A stretch of DNA of 64,000 nucleotides from Membranipora membranacea. Lineage: Eukaryota; Bryozoa; Gymnolaemata; Cheilostomatida; Membraniporidae. Below the pieces are notes generated by a model. That model had not been told where the DNA came from, did not search any database, and saw nothing but the letters and a program-made list of their open reading frames with translations. Below, piece after piece: positions 33,831 through 47,500 of the stretch; position 1 is the stretch's first letter, and each line of letters starts with the position of its first letter. The stretch spans positions 15,558,948 through 15,622,947 of the forward strand of contig OU612071.1 of the NCBI GenBank assembly GCA_914767715.1. The letters are read 5' to 3'. The position numbers and the translations under genes are program-made.

Positions 33831-35544
33831 ACTGGACACCTCAGCATATCTCATGTAAGTTGAATACACTACACTGATAACACTACGACATAACCAAAAA
33901 TGTGCTGCACCTAATATGAAAAAAACTGGCGATATCAAACTTGTGTGTTAGACATTAGTGAGTTGGGTCACTTAGAAAGTACTGTATGAAAAATACCCTG
34001 TAACTTACGAAAAATCTACTCTGTATTGTGTAGCACCTCTCTCAAGTTAGTGAGGCCAAGCATAGAAGAAAGGTCAGCCCACCAGTGACAAGTTATTGAA
34101 TTAAAAATAATTGTTATGCTTCAGGTCAGAGTTGTATCCACTTGTACAATTAGGGGGCAACTCCGAGGATTGTGATTGGTAAGAATCTTTTGTATGGAGG
34201 TATCAATGTGATTCTCCTTTTATTGGCAGACAGCATTGACAGGTGGAAATGTGCCAGATTAATAAAATAAATGTGCTCATAGATGTTGTCTTTGCCTTTT
34301 TGCATTATCATTTTGTGAGTTTCTGACTGAGCCAGGAGGTTGATGTTGAATAACACTGGATGGGCTGTATATGGGTAAGTACTAAGTTTGCAAGGGCAAG
34401 GCTTTACTAGTCAATCTAGTTACTAGTAAACTAATTAATAATAAATTGATAAAATAAAAAATATATTATTATTTTATGTCAACGAATGAATGAATGCTCC
34501 CTCTGTATCAAATCAGTACTAATCCTCTTGTCTTGTATCCATTTGATCCATGCAAATCCCCAGGGTGGTAGAGGGAAGGACAGGAAGGAGGGTTAAATAA
34601 GCTTATCATCATTCATGTATATGTATGTGGCATTCTTAGTTGGGTAGCACAACAATGCCTTAATTAATCAAGTATAATAATAAATATAAATTATAATTCT
34701 GTGAATACAGCCCACCAACCAGGGATTGAGCATTTATTTATAGAACATGTGGGTGGACAGACCCTTAGACTTTGATTTTGTTGATGAAAAAAAAAGCAAT
34801 CATTGCCATTCTTCTTCTTTCGGGGCAAAGCGATGAATACAGAATTTCCTGACCTAACATCAACAAATTAGAGACATTTTGTATCCTAATCACTGACATC
34901 CAAATTATGGCACAGTCTTGTACTGAGTGGTCTGCAACTTTTGGAAATTGGGTGAGGGTAATTTCTGCAATACATTACAAAAGTAGAGGTATATAATAAG
35001 TCTTTTGAAAGCAATTATTATTGCGCAATGGCGAGCTATAAGCAGTAAATTAGACCCAAATCTTCTCAATACCTCTACAACACAATCTCACAAATTTGCG
35101 CTTGTTGTTTTTGCATGTTTGTGTGTCAAAAGAGGCCAAATATAGATTGCCAGCCAGCGAGACCAATAGCCTATCTGTTAGTAGCATACTTGACAACCAA
35201 GTTCAGACCCTGATTACCAGGCTCATCATGGGACACAGACACAAGTTTATAACTGGGATATGTTCCTTAAAAGACAATTGTCAAGGAAACTCAGCATCAG
35301 ACATGACAGGTAAACATGTCAAACAAAAACTCATAGAGAAAAATGATATTCACAATTAATTCATGAGTCTATTTGAGGGCACAACAGGCGAGCGTATTAG
35401 TCTCTTTAAAAACACCAAAGATTTGGGTGAAGTATCTCAGTCATATTTAAAACTTTATGAAAACATCAGCATCCCCTTGGTTGAAGTCTCTTTTATTGTC
35501 ATTTAGATTCGCCTTACAGTGCATGCATTATATTCTATTAACAG

Positions 35545-35700
35545 CCCAATATGATGTTCAGTGCAGTATTGCTGACACTAACAATAACAACTGGTCATAA
35601 CAGAACTTTTTGTTGACCGGTGGTTTTTGCCACTTTCACTAAATCACTCTGCACATAGCACAAACAATATCTCATACCACAAAATGCACTCAGTCAGTCA
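35545..35700 (+). repeat. Partial third copy of duplicated block
   Basis: Shares GTTCAGTGCAG, ACTTTCACTAAATC, CACAAACAATATCTCATACC and following bases with 36300-36460. Shorter and interrupted. Confidence 0.75.
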
Positions 35701-36357
35701 ATAAGACCACAAATGTGCTATAATGTCTGTCTTATTGTATTTGTTGGTGATTTTTGGGTATTGAGAGTGAGAGTAGGCCAGGTACAGCATGCAAGCTCAA
35801 GTGTCCGACTTCTGTGGGTAAAATATTTAATAACCCATAGCATCAGATCCTGGTTCTTCATGAAGTACGGTGGTGCAAAATCTTTAGAAGAATATAACAA
35901 ATTGCTTCTAATAAACGTTTTACCCGATAGTTCATCAAAACTAGTTTGGAGGTGACTTAATGTTAGCAAGCAAGCAAGCCTTATGCCTCGGCCTAGCTAT
36001 TATAAGCATGTGCAAAATGGCAAAATATTTCCTCCTGCAACTACTTTGCTCCTCTAGACAGTATTCTGCATCAGTGCCAGCATTGCCTACCACAATTTGG
36101 ATATTTGCACTAACCATGATCACAACAGGGAAGCGCTTAGGACTACTGCGATAGGCTCATCGCCCATTTCAGGGCACATCAGATGGCTCAGTTCTCCACG
36201 CAATGATAGCTTTGTGAAACAGTTGTACAAGCGCTAGAGAAAATCTTGGTATATAAACTTGCCATGCGATATCGCAGCCTTGAAACCGTTGTCACTGGCC
36301 AATACAGTGTTTAGTGCAGCATAGCGACGCTACTAATCATAAAATGGTCAAAACAGG

Positions 36358-37049
36358 ACTTTTTGCTGACCCGTGTGGGATTTTGCCAACCACTTTCACT
36401 AAATCCCTCTGCCTTCAGCACAAACAATATCTCATACCACAGCAAGCATCAAGTCAGCCTGAGTTCCTAAGCAGTTTGGATCAAAGGGGAGTACTGCCCT
36501 TCCCTTTGATCGAGACCACAAGCAAACATTAATCAGAAGGGCGATTTTTGAGTAGATCAGATGACATGATGTTTTGATTATAAACTGAGTTGGATACTTT
36601 GTCCAGTATAAACAAAGAGTAAATCACAGCTTTTAATCTATTTCTGATTGCGACTATTATTTTTAGGTTTCACCACCATACGCTGCCTATGGTTACTGTG
36701 TATCCTGTCTAAACTGCTGCTGTGAATATCATAGCTGCTATTTCACTCTGAAGGATATTACCTATAATGTAGGGGTATACAGTAAGATGATGTTGACAGT
36801 GACCCCATATAATATAAGAGCTGTCAGCCAAACTTTTTTCAGTCTATTCATTCTCTTATCTCCCAGCAAACCATGGCATCCTATGCTGTTTCTAATACAG
36901 GGATTTCAGTTCGTGTTTATTGAGGAATTTTATGACAAAAAGTCACGAGCAAACGCTATGTAGTTTGTAGCATTGGTTGACAAATTTGTAGCATACAGGT
37001 AGTGCCTATCATGACTAAGTGCCTTCTCTGAACATAGGCTTTTAGGAGG
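36358..37049 (+). repeat. Segmental duplication, copy 2 (5' flank of mucin-like gene)
   Basis: About 690 bp similar to 32388-33160 by eye over nearly its whole length, for example AGATGACATGATGTTTTGAT and GTCCAGTATAAACAAAGAGT. It ends 400 bp before the ATG of the mucin-like gene. The match resumes at 38507, just past the exon-2 donor. A third, partial copy covers about 35545-35700. Confidence 0.85.
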
Positions 37050-37449
37050 GATTATACAGTACCTTATCTGACGGCAATGTTTCCTTACATTACGACCTCA
37101 CCTTGACTTATGCGTGGCGTGGTGTCACACATAAAATGCGGAGATTTTATCACGCACGTGTTTTATTTTCTACGGATAAGGTAGAAAATAAATCTCTACA
37201 AACCAAGCTGATATAACAAGGATTATTAACAAAACCCAGGCAATTTCATCACCCACTCCCGGATAAGTTTTGGTTCTGTTGGAAGAGCCAAATTCTCTTC
37301 TAGTGGCTAAAATTGCAACACAGGAGTTTATTTGTCTTCGGATAGATAAACCGATTGCTACACTAGTAAATCTGGATTACTACTAAGATCTCTTATGGAT
37401 AGAACAAAGCAAAAGGATTAATAGCTGAGCTGATTCTGTGAGGATAAAA

Positions 37450-38505
37450 ATGACATCTTACTACATTCCAAAGTTAATTCTGGTGAGTCTTTTAACATCT
37501 CATTTCACGTTGGCGCATCGATACTGTCTAACACACGTACTCAGCCTAATGTGCGAGAAGAAAGGACAGTGTTGGATGCAGTCAGGGGCTGAATGAGCTT
37601 GGTATTCAATCCTGGTCCCCAGGTTTGAACAGCAAGCCAATTGGCCGGGCCGTCCAACATGTCGTTCATGTTGTTAATCCCTGTGACTGAGTTGATTAAA
37701 GAAATGCTAGCGTAATCTTATAATGATTGGTTCACAACAAATGCCGCCTTGCCATCTGCAGCTATTTTACCTCTCTTTTTCACCTTTGTCTTTGCAACTT
37801 TACTGTCTTTTGATCTTTTGGTAAAGGTTTTAAAATCACTTATACATGGAATAATAATTTGAAGGGTTGGTCGGGTTCATGGATAATAGAGAATAAAGTG
37901 GATGCCAAAAGAGAATTATTGATTGGGGAGCTGACTCAAACAACTTGTACTCTTGCCTAGCTGCTCAGATAGTCCTAATGTAACCCTCATGTTGGCCAAT
38001 ATTTAGTCCAAAAATCTGGCTGGACAAACTCTAGTAAACAGATCAAATTATGATGCAAAACAAACCGGTTTTTGTGTTGCAAAAAATACCTCCACAGATC
38101 CTGTGTCAAAGCAACCAACTTACTCGGTAAGACAGTGTTGGTTTCAAATTTTCTGATACTCTTTTATCTACTTACTTGTACTTGTTGACGAAGTCCGTAA
38201 CAGGGTTACATTTCGTATCACCTCATAACATCTACTGTCTTCGCCACTATTGACATCCACACTTTTTTATCTTTCGCCAGCTCTAAACATTCAAATGTAA
38301 TGTTAGCATATGTTTTGAGGTCTTTTTGGCAGTATCAACCCATGATATTTTCCTGGCCCCTCCGGTAATTTAAATAATATTTTCAATGTTGGTTAGGACA
38401 ACTTTGATTGATAATTTTGTAGACTGCAGGTATACTGTTATTAGTACTGTTTACCGGTTGTGATCGGTGTAAAGGTGAGACTACACAAACTGCCACTCAG
38501 AAGAG
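37450..38505 (+). CDS. Mucin-like gene exons 1-2: signal peptide
   Basis: Exon 1 (37450-37482) encodes MTSYYIPKLIL. Exon 2 (38423-38505) continues TAGILLLVLFTGCDRCKGET. Together they form a hydrophobic leader followed by a probable cleavage region around GCDRCKG. The start ATG follows AAAA (good context). The exon-2 acceptor is taken at TTTTGTAG (38422), because the downstream CAG would put a stop in frame within five codons. The fit of a short ATG exon with a leader-completing second exon is strong support. Confidence 0.8.
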
Positions 38506-41500
38506 GTAAGCTAATCTTAAATCCTTTTGTATTTTGTCTCATTTTTGCGGGACGGGTAGGTCAGAGGGATAGAACAGCCTAATATATGTTGACCAAGTTT
38601 TCTTTGGGTTAGCCATGTAACCCCTCGTAACAACAAGGTGTATGCGGTTCTACATATGATGTTAGCTTTGGAAGGCAGCGAATGAGACCCTCACAGCCTG
38701 ATTGACTCAGCTTTCCAAGGACACAATCTCTTATTGCTAGACTTTCAATTGTAGGAAACCTCTCAAAGCTATCCTGTTGTGTTTAGACCTATACCTAATT
38801 GGTAAACTAATTGCCAACTTTTCTTTGAGTTTTTAAGCTTCCTCTGAATTTATAACGAATCACTAAAAACCTGTCAGATCCAAGGATGATCAAACCAGGA
38901 GGTTTGAAACAAAAACTCCATATCAAAGTTGCCTGCACTCGAAGTTGTCTCCCCCATACAGAACAACAGCTGGCCTCTTCCCAGTAGGATTGCAAAAATG
39001 GACGAAACTCCATATAGGTACTATGGGGCGAAGAGCTGCTAGGATATCAATCAGTGGATTCTAATAATGTGTGAATAACAAGATGGTCTTCCTGCTAATT
39101 GTGAGATTTTGTACGAATACTCGCTCAAAACAGCTCTTGTGGATTGGAGGAATCATTTCCCTTGAATAACTGTGGTTTGCTGACAGCTTCAGCCTTGAGA
39201 TATGTTATTCTTTGTTTGTGTCCCTGGTCTATATCTTCGTATAAAAATCCCCCTGTTTCTCCAAAGTTATGGTATATTGGTGAGCATGACTCCAGATGTT
39301 TTATAATACTTCTGACTTTTGATCTTGAGCCCTGAGTTACTCTGGGTATTCACCACATCCGTCAGCCAATAAATCACTCACTCAGGAGAATTATTGGAAT
39401 ATCGGTTACATTTAAGATAATCTATGTTTATGTTTTGATATGAAAATATTGCTACCCTTCTCAGTTCAGGATATGCTAAATATTTTGCTGTACTTTAACC
39501 GCAAGTTGTCATTAAATTTCTCTCAATATGAAAATGATAAATGGACATCTATAATCCATTTGCTGACTAGCAGGTCTTGTTTCTCTCACCATTAGTTATG
39601 AATCACTAATTGCTTTCAAAACATGTTGAGTCACTTATTGTAGCAAAAGTAAACTTTGTGCCTTCCACCTCCAGAGCTTGGGATATCCAACCATCCATCA
39701 AAAACCTTGCCTAGATTAAATCATCCCAATTATATACACATTCTGAATTGTTTGTAATTAGAAAACTGAAGTATTTTTGTCAGCCATGTCATAGCATAAA
39801 CACAGATTGTAATAGTTCCCAGTGGCGGATTGAAGGGGTAGATTCTTTTGTCGGGTGGAAATTTAAAGCTTGTGATGTAAGTTACTTATATCTGCTGGTG
39901 GGAGACATAGTCAGGCATTGAAATAATTATGAAAATTGTGCCGCATATTGGTACTGATGTATTGAACTCAGAGCAGTGAAATCTTCTCTGTCGAGGTGAC
40001 GTGAATGACTTCTTCACCCCTGAGATTTTACCATCTGGATCTGTCACTGGGGTTCTCATGGAGTGTTTACATGTGGCTGAGATTGGAATGCCATTATCAA
40101 TACATCAGTTTATATGTCATCAATCTAGTACACCATCCTGTACACGATCCTGTACATTATGTTTGTCCTTGGATCCATAACAATTTAGTTTGGTGAGCAG
40201 AACCGCAACTTTGAGTAACGCCTTATAATAACATGCCTCATGATTCAAGAAATTTCTCTGGGGAAGATTGTCGTGTAACACAAACTTTTACTACACTGGG
40301 TTATCGGCCCCTGCCATGCTTGCCCCTGGAATCGTTGTCATTTGCGGAACATGATTGACTTTTACTGTGATTTGACTTGGTCTTTTTTCCACGCATCTTA
40401 GTTTCTGCAATATTTTCTTTGGTGATTGATTCCATGACAAAAATTCTATGCCCAATATTTGTTACCCATTTTTTATTTGATCACACTTTTATGACAATGA
40501 GTCATTTTATCATGACTGGCTAAACATACCTTTGAACACTAATGCTAAGCTAATGCTAAGGCTGAGTTGGAATAGACCAGAGGTTATGCTTCAAGAATGG
40601 TTTTAGTTGACAGTTTTCTGTGGTACAGGTCGGATCACAAATGATTCCAGCTGCACCACTGTTAATTAATGGCATCAAATTATCAAAAAATAATAATTGT
40701 GAATGCTATTACCAGCAAAACTCGGTCAAAATTTAATCACTAAAACTCTAGCTCCAAAATTGTTGACTTTAAATTAACTCAATTATCTTTAACTGCACAT
40801 ATGGAGCACCTGCACATTTAAGAAAATGCAAGTTTATCCTGAGATCTGACAGTTAATATAAGCTGTTCGTGACACTGCAATGACCTTATTGGTTCATAGT
40901 ACATTTCTTACGTAAGAAAGCATCTTTGTACTTCATGACATGATAAAAAAACGACCTACATCAGAAACATACTGGGTGAGCCAAGAAATAAACATGACGT
41001 GCCCTCCCATTTTTCTGAGTTCTGTAAAGCTGTTCCAGCTCTCATAGGTTTGAAGGTCAATAATCATTTCTCGGTTTAATGTTCTTGTGTGCTAGGAAAT
41101 TGAAAATGGCTTGCTATACTTGTTTCTTAGAGTGAAATTAAGGTAGAGGAACAAGATACCTGCAGCATGGTACGCTGACTTTATCAGTCACTTTAGCTGT
41201 TCTTGGAATTGCTCCCATTGCATTATCCCTTGCAGCAGTTCAGTTGATATGAGCAGCTTCAAATGATAGCAAATTTGAATAGAGCTTGATCTCAGTTTAT
41301 ATTCGTCCCATGCTGACTTCTCCGTAGATAAAGGCGCAAGAGTGAAAATAGAACCTCTGGGAACCACCAAATTTTGTCCGCTAAATTAAGTGATATTCCA
41401 ATGCATTGCAATTTTCTTGGTATGACTAGTCAAGTTTGATCAAGTTTGCCTGCATTCCTGTTGCTCCCCGCCCACTGGTCGCACCGCAGACCAGTGGGCG

Positions 41501-44500
41501 TGGAGCTACTAGTATGCATTCAAACTGGATCAAACTTGACTAGTCTAAGGTAGGACCAAAATTCTGTGTCCGATCTAAGAGGCTTCCCTCGGAAGGTCAA
41601 AGTTAATTTTAGCACAATGTATTGTAATTACACTTAATTTTTCCTAATTGTCTCCCCATACAACCAAATTCGATATCTCAGATCAATCAATGCTATCATT
41701 TACAGCAGCGCGGGTGTGCACAAAGAGAGATATGAGAACCATGATGGTGAGTTCAGAGACACCGGCGGAGGAGGAGGAGGAGAGGGGAATCTCATACCAG
41801 CTGATGGTCAGGCTAGATTAAGCGATAAATCTCTGACCGGTATGTGAATCATGTGATGATGTGCTGCGAAATAGCGTGTTTGATTTATACGCTTGAACTT
41901 TGGTCGGCGTGAGGTGCATATTGTGGCATTCCATAACCATTGTCAGCCGCTGATGGAATGCCAAAGATTGGTGAAATTGGTGATGGAATTTTACTATCAG
42001 TGTCCTGGATCTATCCCAATTCTCAAGCAAAGTTTCTTTACAGCCTGTTTTTGAAGAATTGAGGTCGATACTGAATTTTGGGTTCATTGCAAGGTAGAGG
42101 TGGACATTGTACGTAACTTAGTGACAGGAAACTATTCTTGATCTGATCATTACATCATGCCACCTACAAACTAACCTGACTAGCGTCATTTTACATCATA
42201 TAAATTAAATTTTTGAGAGTAAATATTAGCTCGGGTTTTGTTTGGGGTCGACTTAAAAATAGTTGCATCTATTTTTCAATAGCTGAGATAGGAACTAAAG
42301 AGAAGCAACCAGGCTACGTAGATCTTAGTCACAAATTGAACAATTTCAAGCCTATGCAAGATGGTGAACTTCATCTCCTTCAAATTCTCCACATCTCTAG
42401 ATTAGCTTTTCCAAAGTAAAATGTGAAACATCCGAAAATGGATTAATAATGGCAGAAAATATTTTTAGCATTTCACCATGAAAATTAAATGTGCATTAAC
42501 TACTTGGAATATTTCAATGCTAGAGTAACACTGCCGAGCATCGGATGACTTTTGGCAGAAAAAAACACTTCTTGTTTATTCTCTGCTATTTCTTCAGCCA
42601 AAGTCATGCTTTTAAAAACAGTCATCAAGAAATTCCCTGTGTAGACATTGTTCTCAGTGCCAAGATAAACAGCAACATATTAACCTTTTGATGCCATCAA
42701 CCATTTCTTGGTATGTACTTTTGCTGCCCCTGTTTTTCTTTCGGCTAAAGTAGTTATTTAGTTGCACAAATTTCGATCAAATGTATTGGTCTATGTGAAC
42801 TTCAAGGTATCCGCTATCTGATGCATATTGAAACCCTCCGTCATCCTTGGTGCTGATCAAAATACTAGGAACACAGATATACATTAATCAATTCAAAATC
42901 CTTGTACCAAATTAAAATTGATCAATCCTAACTAGAAATCTCTCATAATAATGTTTATATAACTATGTTATGTTGTGTTTCAAGTACAATATGCCCATAA
43001 CAAAATGTAATTATACTAGCAGTATTATTAGGTTTAAATTTTTATATCCATTTATAAGATGTTGTTGCTAAACTTGTCGTTACGCTCATTACATTGCTGT
43101 GGTCTTTTGCTATTACAGTGCAGTGCACTCCTTGCTGTAAGAAGTTGTCTTTCTTAATTTTGTGGATGGGCGACTCAAGTTTTGCTATGTGTCGGGCAGT
43201 GTTTAATATTTATCTAAAGATGGTTGAAAGCAGTATTATCTTAGTTACTTTGTATTTGAAAGGCACTTTATTTATTTAGTTATTCTGTGATGGTAGTTAT
43301 TATTGACAATTCGTTTGTTCTTTAGATCAGCACCACAGACTAAGACGGGCCTCCGTAGTGGAAAGTGACATTGATGAAGGGGGCACTTTCTGGTCCTGGG
43401 TTCTAAAGGCTGTGGATAAGTCCAAGCTAGGGGCTCCTCCTCTAACTCTATCAAAGGCAACTCCAGCACACCTTTCTGTGAGTAACAATTCGCATGGATT
43501 TGGAGCTGAAACAGCCACACCAGTAATTCAGTCAAGCACCCTTTCCACAACAAGCTCAACTGTGATTGCACAGACTGATAATGAATCCATGGTGACAACC
43601 GTTGGCTTCGAAGCGTCAGAGTCTACTGTAGAAGTTGTATTGCCATATTCACCTGAAAATGACTCGGATCCTTTGAGGCATGTAACAGAGCTAGGCCATA
43701 ATGGTGAAGTAAAAGTGGAAACCACAAACAATGTCACGGCTAGGCCAACCACTCGAATAAGTTTATCTCAAAACCCTGTCACATTGTCCCAAAGAAAAGT
43801 AACAAGTGTTTCTGATGAAAATATTGTCATGGCACCAGTATCTACTGAAGGAGTGACGGCCGGCAGGCAATCCAGGTCCTCACCAAAAACTTCTGTTCCT
43901 TATACTGAGCAAATAACTGACATAGAAATACTAGTTGTGACTACACCTCAGATTCAAACTGAAACTGTTTTTACCCAGTCCAAGGTGGGGAGTCAGAATG
44001 ATGATGGGAAAACTCTCTGGTCCTGGTTTTTAAAAGCCATCAGTAAGTCCAAGCTAGGGGCTCCCTCATTGGCTGAGTCCATTGCAACACCGGCAGACCT
44101 TCTTCCTGTAAATGATGAAGCACATAGATTGGAAGTTGAAACAGCCACACATATCAGTCAATCAAGCACTTTTTCCAGATCAAGCTCAACTGTGACAATA
44201 GAGGCTAGTACAACAACCGTCAGCATTGAACAATCAGAAACCACAACTGAGTTTGTTATGCCTCATTTACCAACAAATGACATAATCATTTTAAAAGATC
44301 GAAACGAACAAGATGGTAATAGGCGGATTAAAGAGGAAACCGCAGACACTGTCAAGGCTATGTCGGTCGCTCAAATAAATTTATCCCCAATTCCTGACAA
44401 ATTGTCCCAAAGCAAACTAACAAGTAAATCTGATGAAAATAGTGCCACAACACTAGTGGCCAATGATGAAGTGACTGCTGGAAGTCTGTCCCGCTCCTCA

Positions 44501-47500
44501 CATATGGCTTCTGTCCCTCATTATGCGCAAATATCTGGCGGAGAAAGAGTAGTTGATGCTACAGTTCAGGTTCAATTCAAAACTGCGTTCACCCAGTCTG
44601 ATAATTCTCAAACCGATCACAGTATAACTGCGCCTCATACTACTTATTCCTGGCAACCTTATCACCAAACAGATCTACCGGAGGTTGCTGAGTCAGTCAG
44701 TAATCAGCTAGAAGCTTCACCTACAACAGATGTTCTACAGGCGGAAAAAGAGGATGTGACAGTGCAAGCCTCCCGGCAGTTTACATTTGAAGAGCAAAAC
44801 TCGACTAGTCCAAGTAATACACAGGCGGCATCAACTCCCGTTCCTCTACAGATAGAGGACATGCTTGTGTCACATCCAGTCTCCACGTCCAGTCCAGTAG
44901 ACCATCTAGATTCCATCACAACAGCAACTTTGGAGTCAATGACAACAGATGGTGAGATGGATAAGACAAACTACCAGGACAGTGCTAATCTGAGCACACA
45001 CGGGCCTGGAACCACAATTGGGTTAAGTCAGACTGTCGCAAGCACTGTCAGCAACACCATTCAGAACCTTGGTCGATCAAATTCAGAACACTTCAGCAGA
45101 ACACCCTCAGTCCCCGTTACAACACGATCTAAAGAAATCATGGGAGGATTTTGGACGCTCGCCTCAAGCACGACACTGTCCACTCTAAGAGTGGAGACAA
45201 ATACAGAAAAGATGACATCATATTCTTCCCTTAGAACACCAAAGGACATATCAGCAACAAGTGCTTCACTTGATACACATGATGAATCATCAATGCAGCC
45301 AACCACAACTCCGCCAGTTCGACAAAAAAATAGGACAAGTGTTGATGGAGGAATAATTGAACGGATAATTCAGAGTTCAGCAGCTCCTGTTGCAGTACAG
45401 CTTTCTACGAACAAAACCTCTAAGGAAGCAACTGCCCACTCCAATACAGTTAAGGTTATGGAAAAAACCGCAGCTGAAGAAGGAGTAGCAGTTGAGATAA
45501 ATCAGAATGCATTTTGGTGGTTGCCATTTCATACTACAACAAGACCCCATGTCACAACATCGAGCCACGTCACAAGGGAAGCGGGGAATGCTACACCGCA
45601 GGATGTGACATCAACTAGTCACCCATTGCAATCAGTGGTTTCAAATCAACCCAACAACAACAATATTGGTGGAAGCACAACCATTTATAACGAAGATTCA
45701 ATAACAACAGGGGACTCTTCTACACAGGCCAACTTCAATGAGGTCTCACAGCAAATTATGGATAATGGGAGAGACAAGCTTGGCAATGAGAGCAGAATTG
45801 ATGTGACTACTACATTCCTATCAAAATATCCTGTTGAAAGTAGTGAGAGTTCATCAGGTTATGGAGTTGACGTGGAACTTGCTATTACTTCAGCATCTTC
45901 TGATCAAACTCACTCACAATATACATCATCGATCTTGAAAATGACAGCCATTGATGATATTGCAGATACCAGCATTCCTACAGCTATCAGTCAATCCAGC
46001 ACCGCATCTGCAATGACTCCAACTGCCATTAAAACAGCCACCCAAACAGAACACCCAGCTACGGAAAACTCTACAGCGGAATTTACTGAACGAGTTACAC
46101 AACAGTTACTCGTGAAAAGCCTGATGAGTCTTTCTGATCACACACTGACCATGCCCGTGTCTAACTCCTTAGCAATGCCTGTACAACCACCAGTTTCAAT
46201 CTCAGAGCCGACAAACAGTGTCGCTCCACCCCTATCATTCAATTCAACAACGCAGTTGCTGAATTCCATACCAACTACGCCTGGTACGGATGAGAATGGA
46301 GATTCACAAGACCCTTTCATCTGGATGTGGAGGTACTTTTTTGGGGGCAACAAAAATTCTGATAGAGATTACGGAATCAGTACAGGTTCTTCAATTATAA
46401 TAGCTGACGGAAAGCTAACGTCCACTGGTGATCCTGCAACTAAAGCCTTTGTTTCGACATTTACACCCCCTATTGGACGTACTGGGAGCCCTACTGTAAA
46501 AAGTAAAACACCTGAAGAGACTGGAACGAGACCCATTGGGAGAGCAACAACTGGTACTGATACCCACTTTTCACAAATAACAAATACTAAGCCTATATCT
46601 AATAACTACCCTACAAGCAATGGCATATTCCCATCTCCTCCATTACCTACAAACAACGTTGACTCAACAACCCCATTTGATTCAACAAACACCCTCGATT
46701 CAACAACCACCTTTGCTTCAACAACCACCCTTGATTCTAAAACATCATTTGAATCAACAACCTCCTTAGATTCTACAGCTACTTTTGAATCAACAACCAC
46801 CCTTGATACAACAGCAGCAACTCTCGAGTCTACAACCTCTGTTTATCCTGCAACCTCCCGTGAATCCACGGTCGTCCTTGATTCAACAACCGCCCTTGAC
46901 TCAACAACCGCCCTTGACTCAACAACCACCATTGATTCTACAACCAGCTTTGATTCCACAACCACCTTTGACTCAACAACCAACTTCATCTCAACAACCA
47001 CCATTGATTCAACAACCACCTTTGATTTAACAACCACCCTGGACGCCACAACAACCAATGACTCAACAACAACCCTTGATTCAACAACCATCTTTGACTC
47101 AACAACAACCGTTGATTCAACAACCACCTTTGACTCAACAACCAACTTCGACTTAACAAACACTCTTGATTCTGCAGCCTCCCTTGATTCAACCACAGCC
47201 CCTGACTCAACAACTAACTTTGTCTCAACAAACATCCTGGATGCCACAACCTCCCTCAATGCCACAACCTCCCTCAATGCCACAACAACCCATGACTCAA
47301 CAACAACCCTTGATTCAACAACCGTCCTTGACTCAACAACCACCGTTGACTCAACAACCAACTTCGATATAACAAACACCCTTGATTCTACAACCTCCCT
47401 TGATTCAACAACCGCCCTCGATTCAACTACATCCCCTAAATCAACAAACACCTTACACTCTACAACCTCCCTTTATTCTACAACCACCTTTGTCTCAACA

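Larger units (their letters stand above)
31812..37449. other. Intergenic between kinase and mucin-like gene, mostly degenerate repeats
   Basis: Holds the kinase 3' UTR (end not determined; no AATAAA close to the stop), two copies of a 200-bp unit (32160-32390, 33450-33650), a degenerate minisatellite (33480-33830), the segmental duplication copies (32388-33300, 36358-37049, partial 35545-35700), and the 5' flank of the mucin-like gene. No protein-coding exon recognised. Confidence 0.65.

Noticed and set aside
36314-36532. 72-codon frame in the segmental duplication
   Set aside because: Copy 1 of the duplication disrupts the frame, and no coding signal is shared between copies, so it is not under coding constraint.
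44041-44053. CAGTAAGTCC inside the giant mucin exon as a used splice donor
   Set aside because: It matches a donor consensus, but the frame runs on for 8 kb with consistent composition and the real donor at 52226 joins in phase to the TM exon. It is at most a cryptic site.
46843-47451. 202-codon minus-strand frame with a VVES-type repeat
   Set aside because: It is the antisense of the in-frame 18-bp coding minisatellite; an 18-bp period keeps all frames open or closed together, and no splice or start context supports it.
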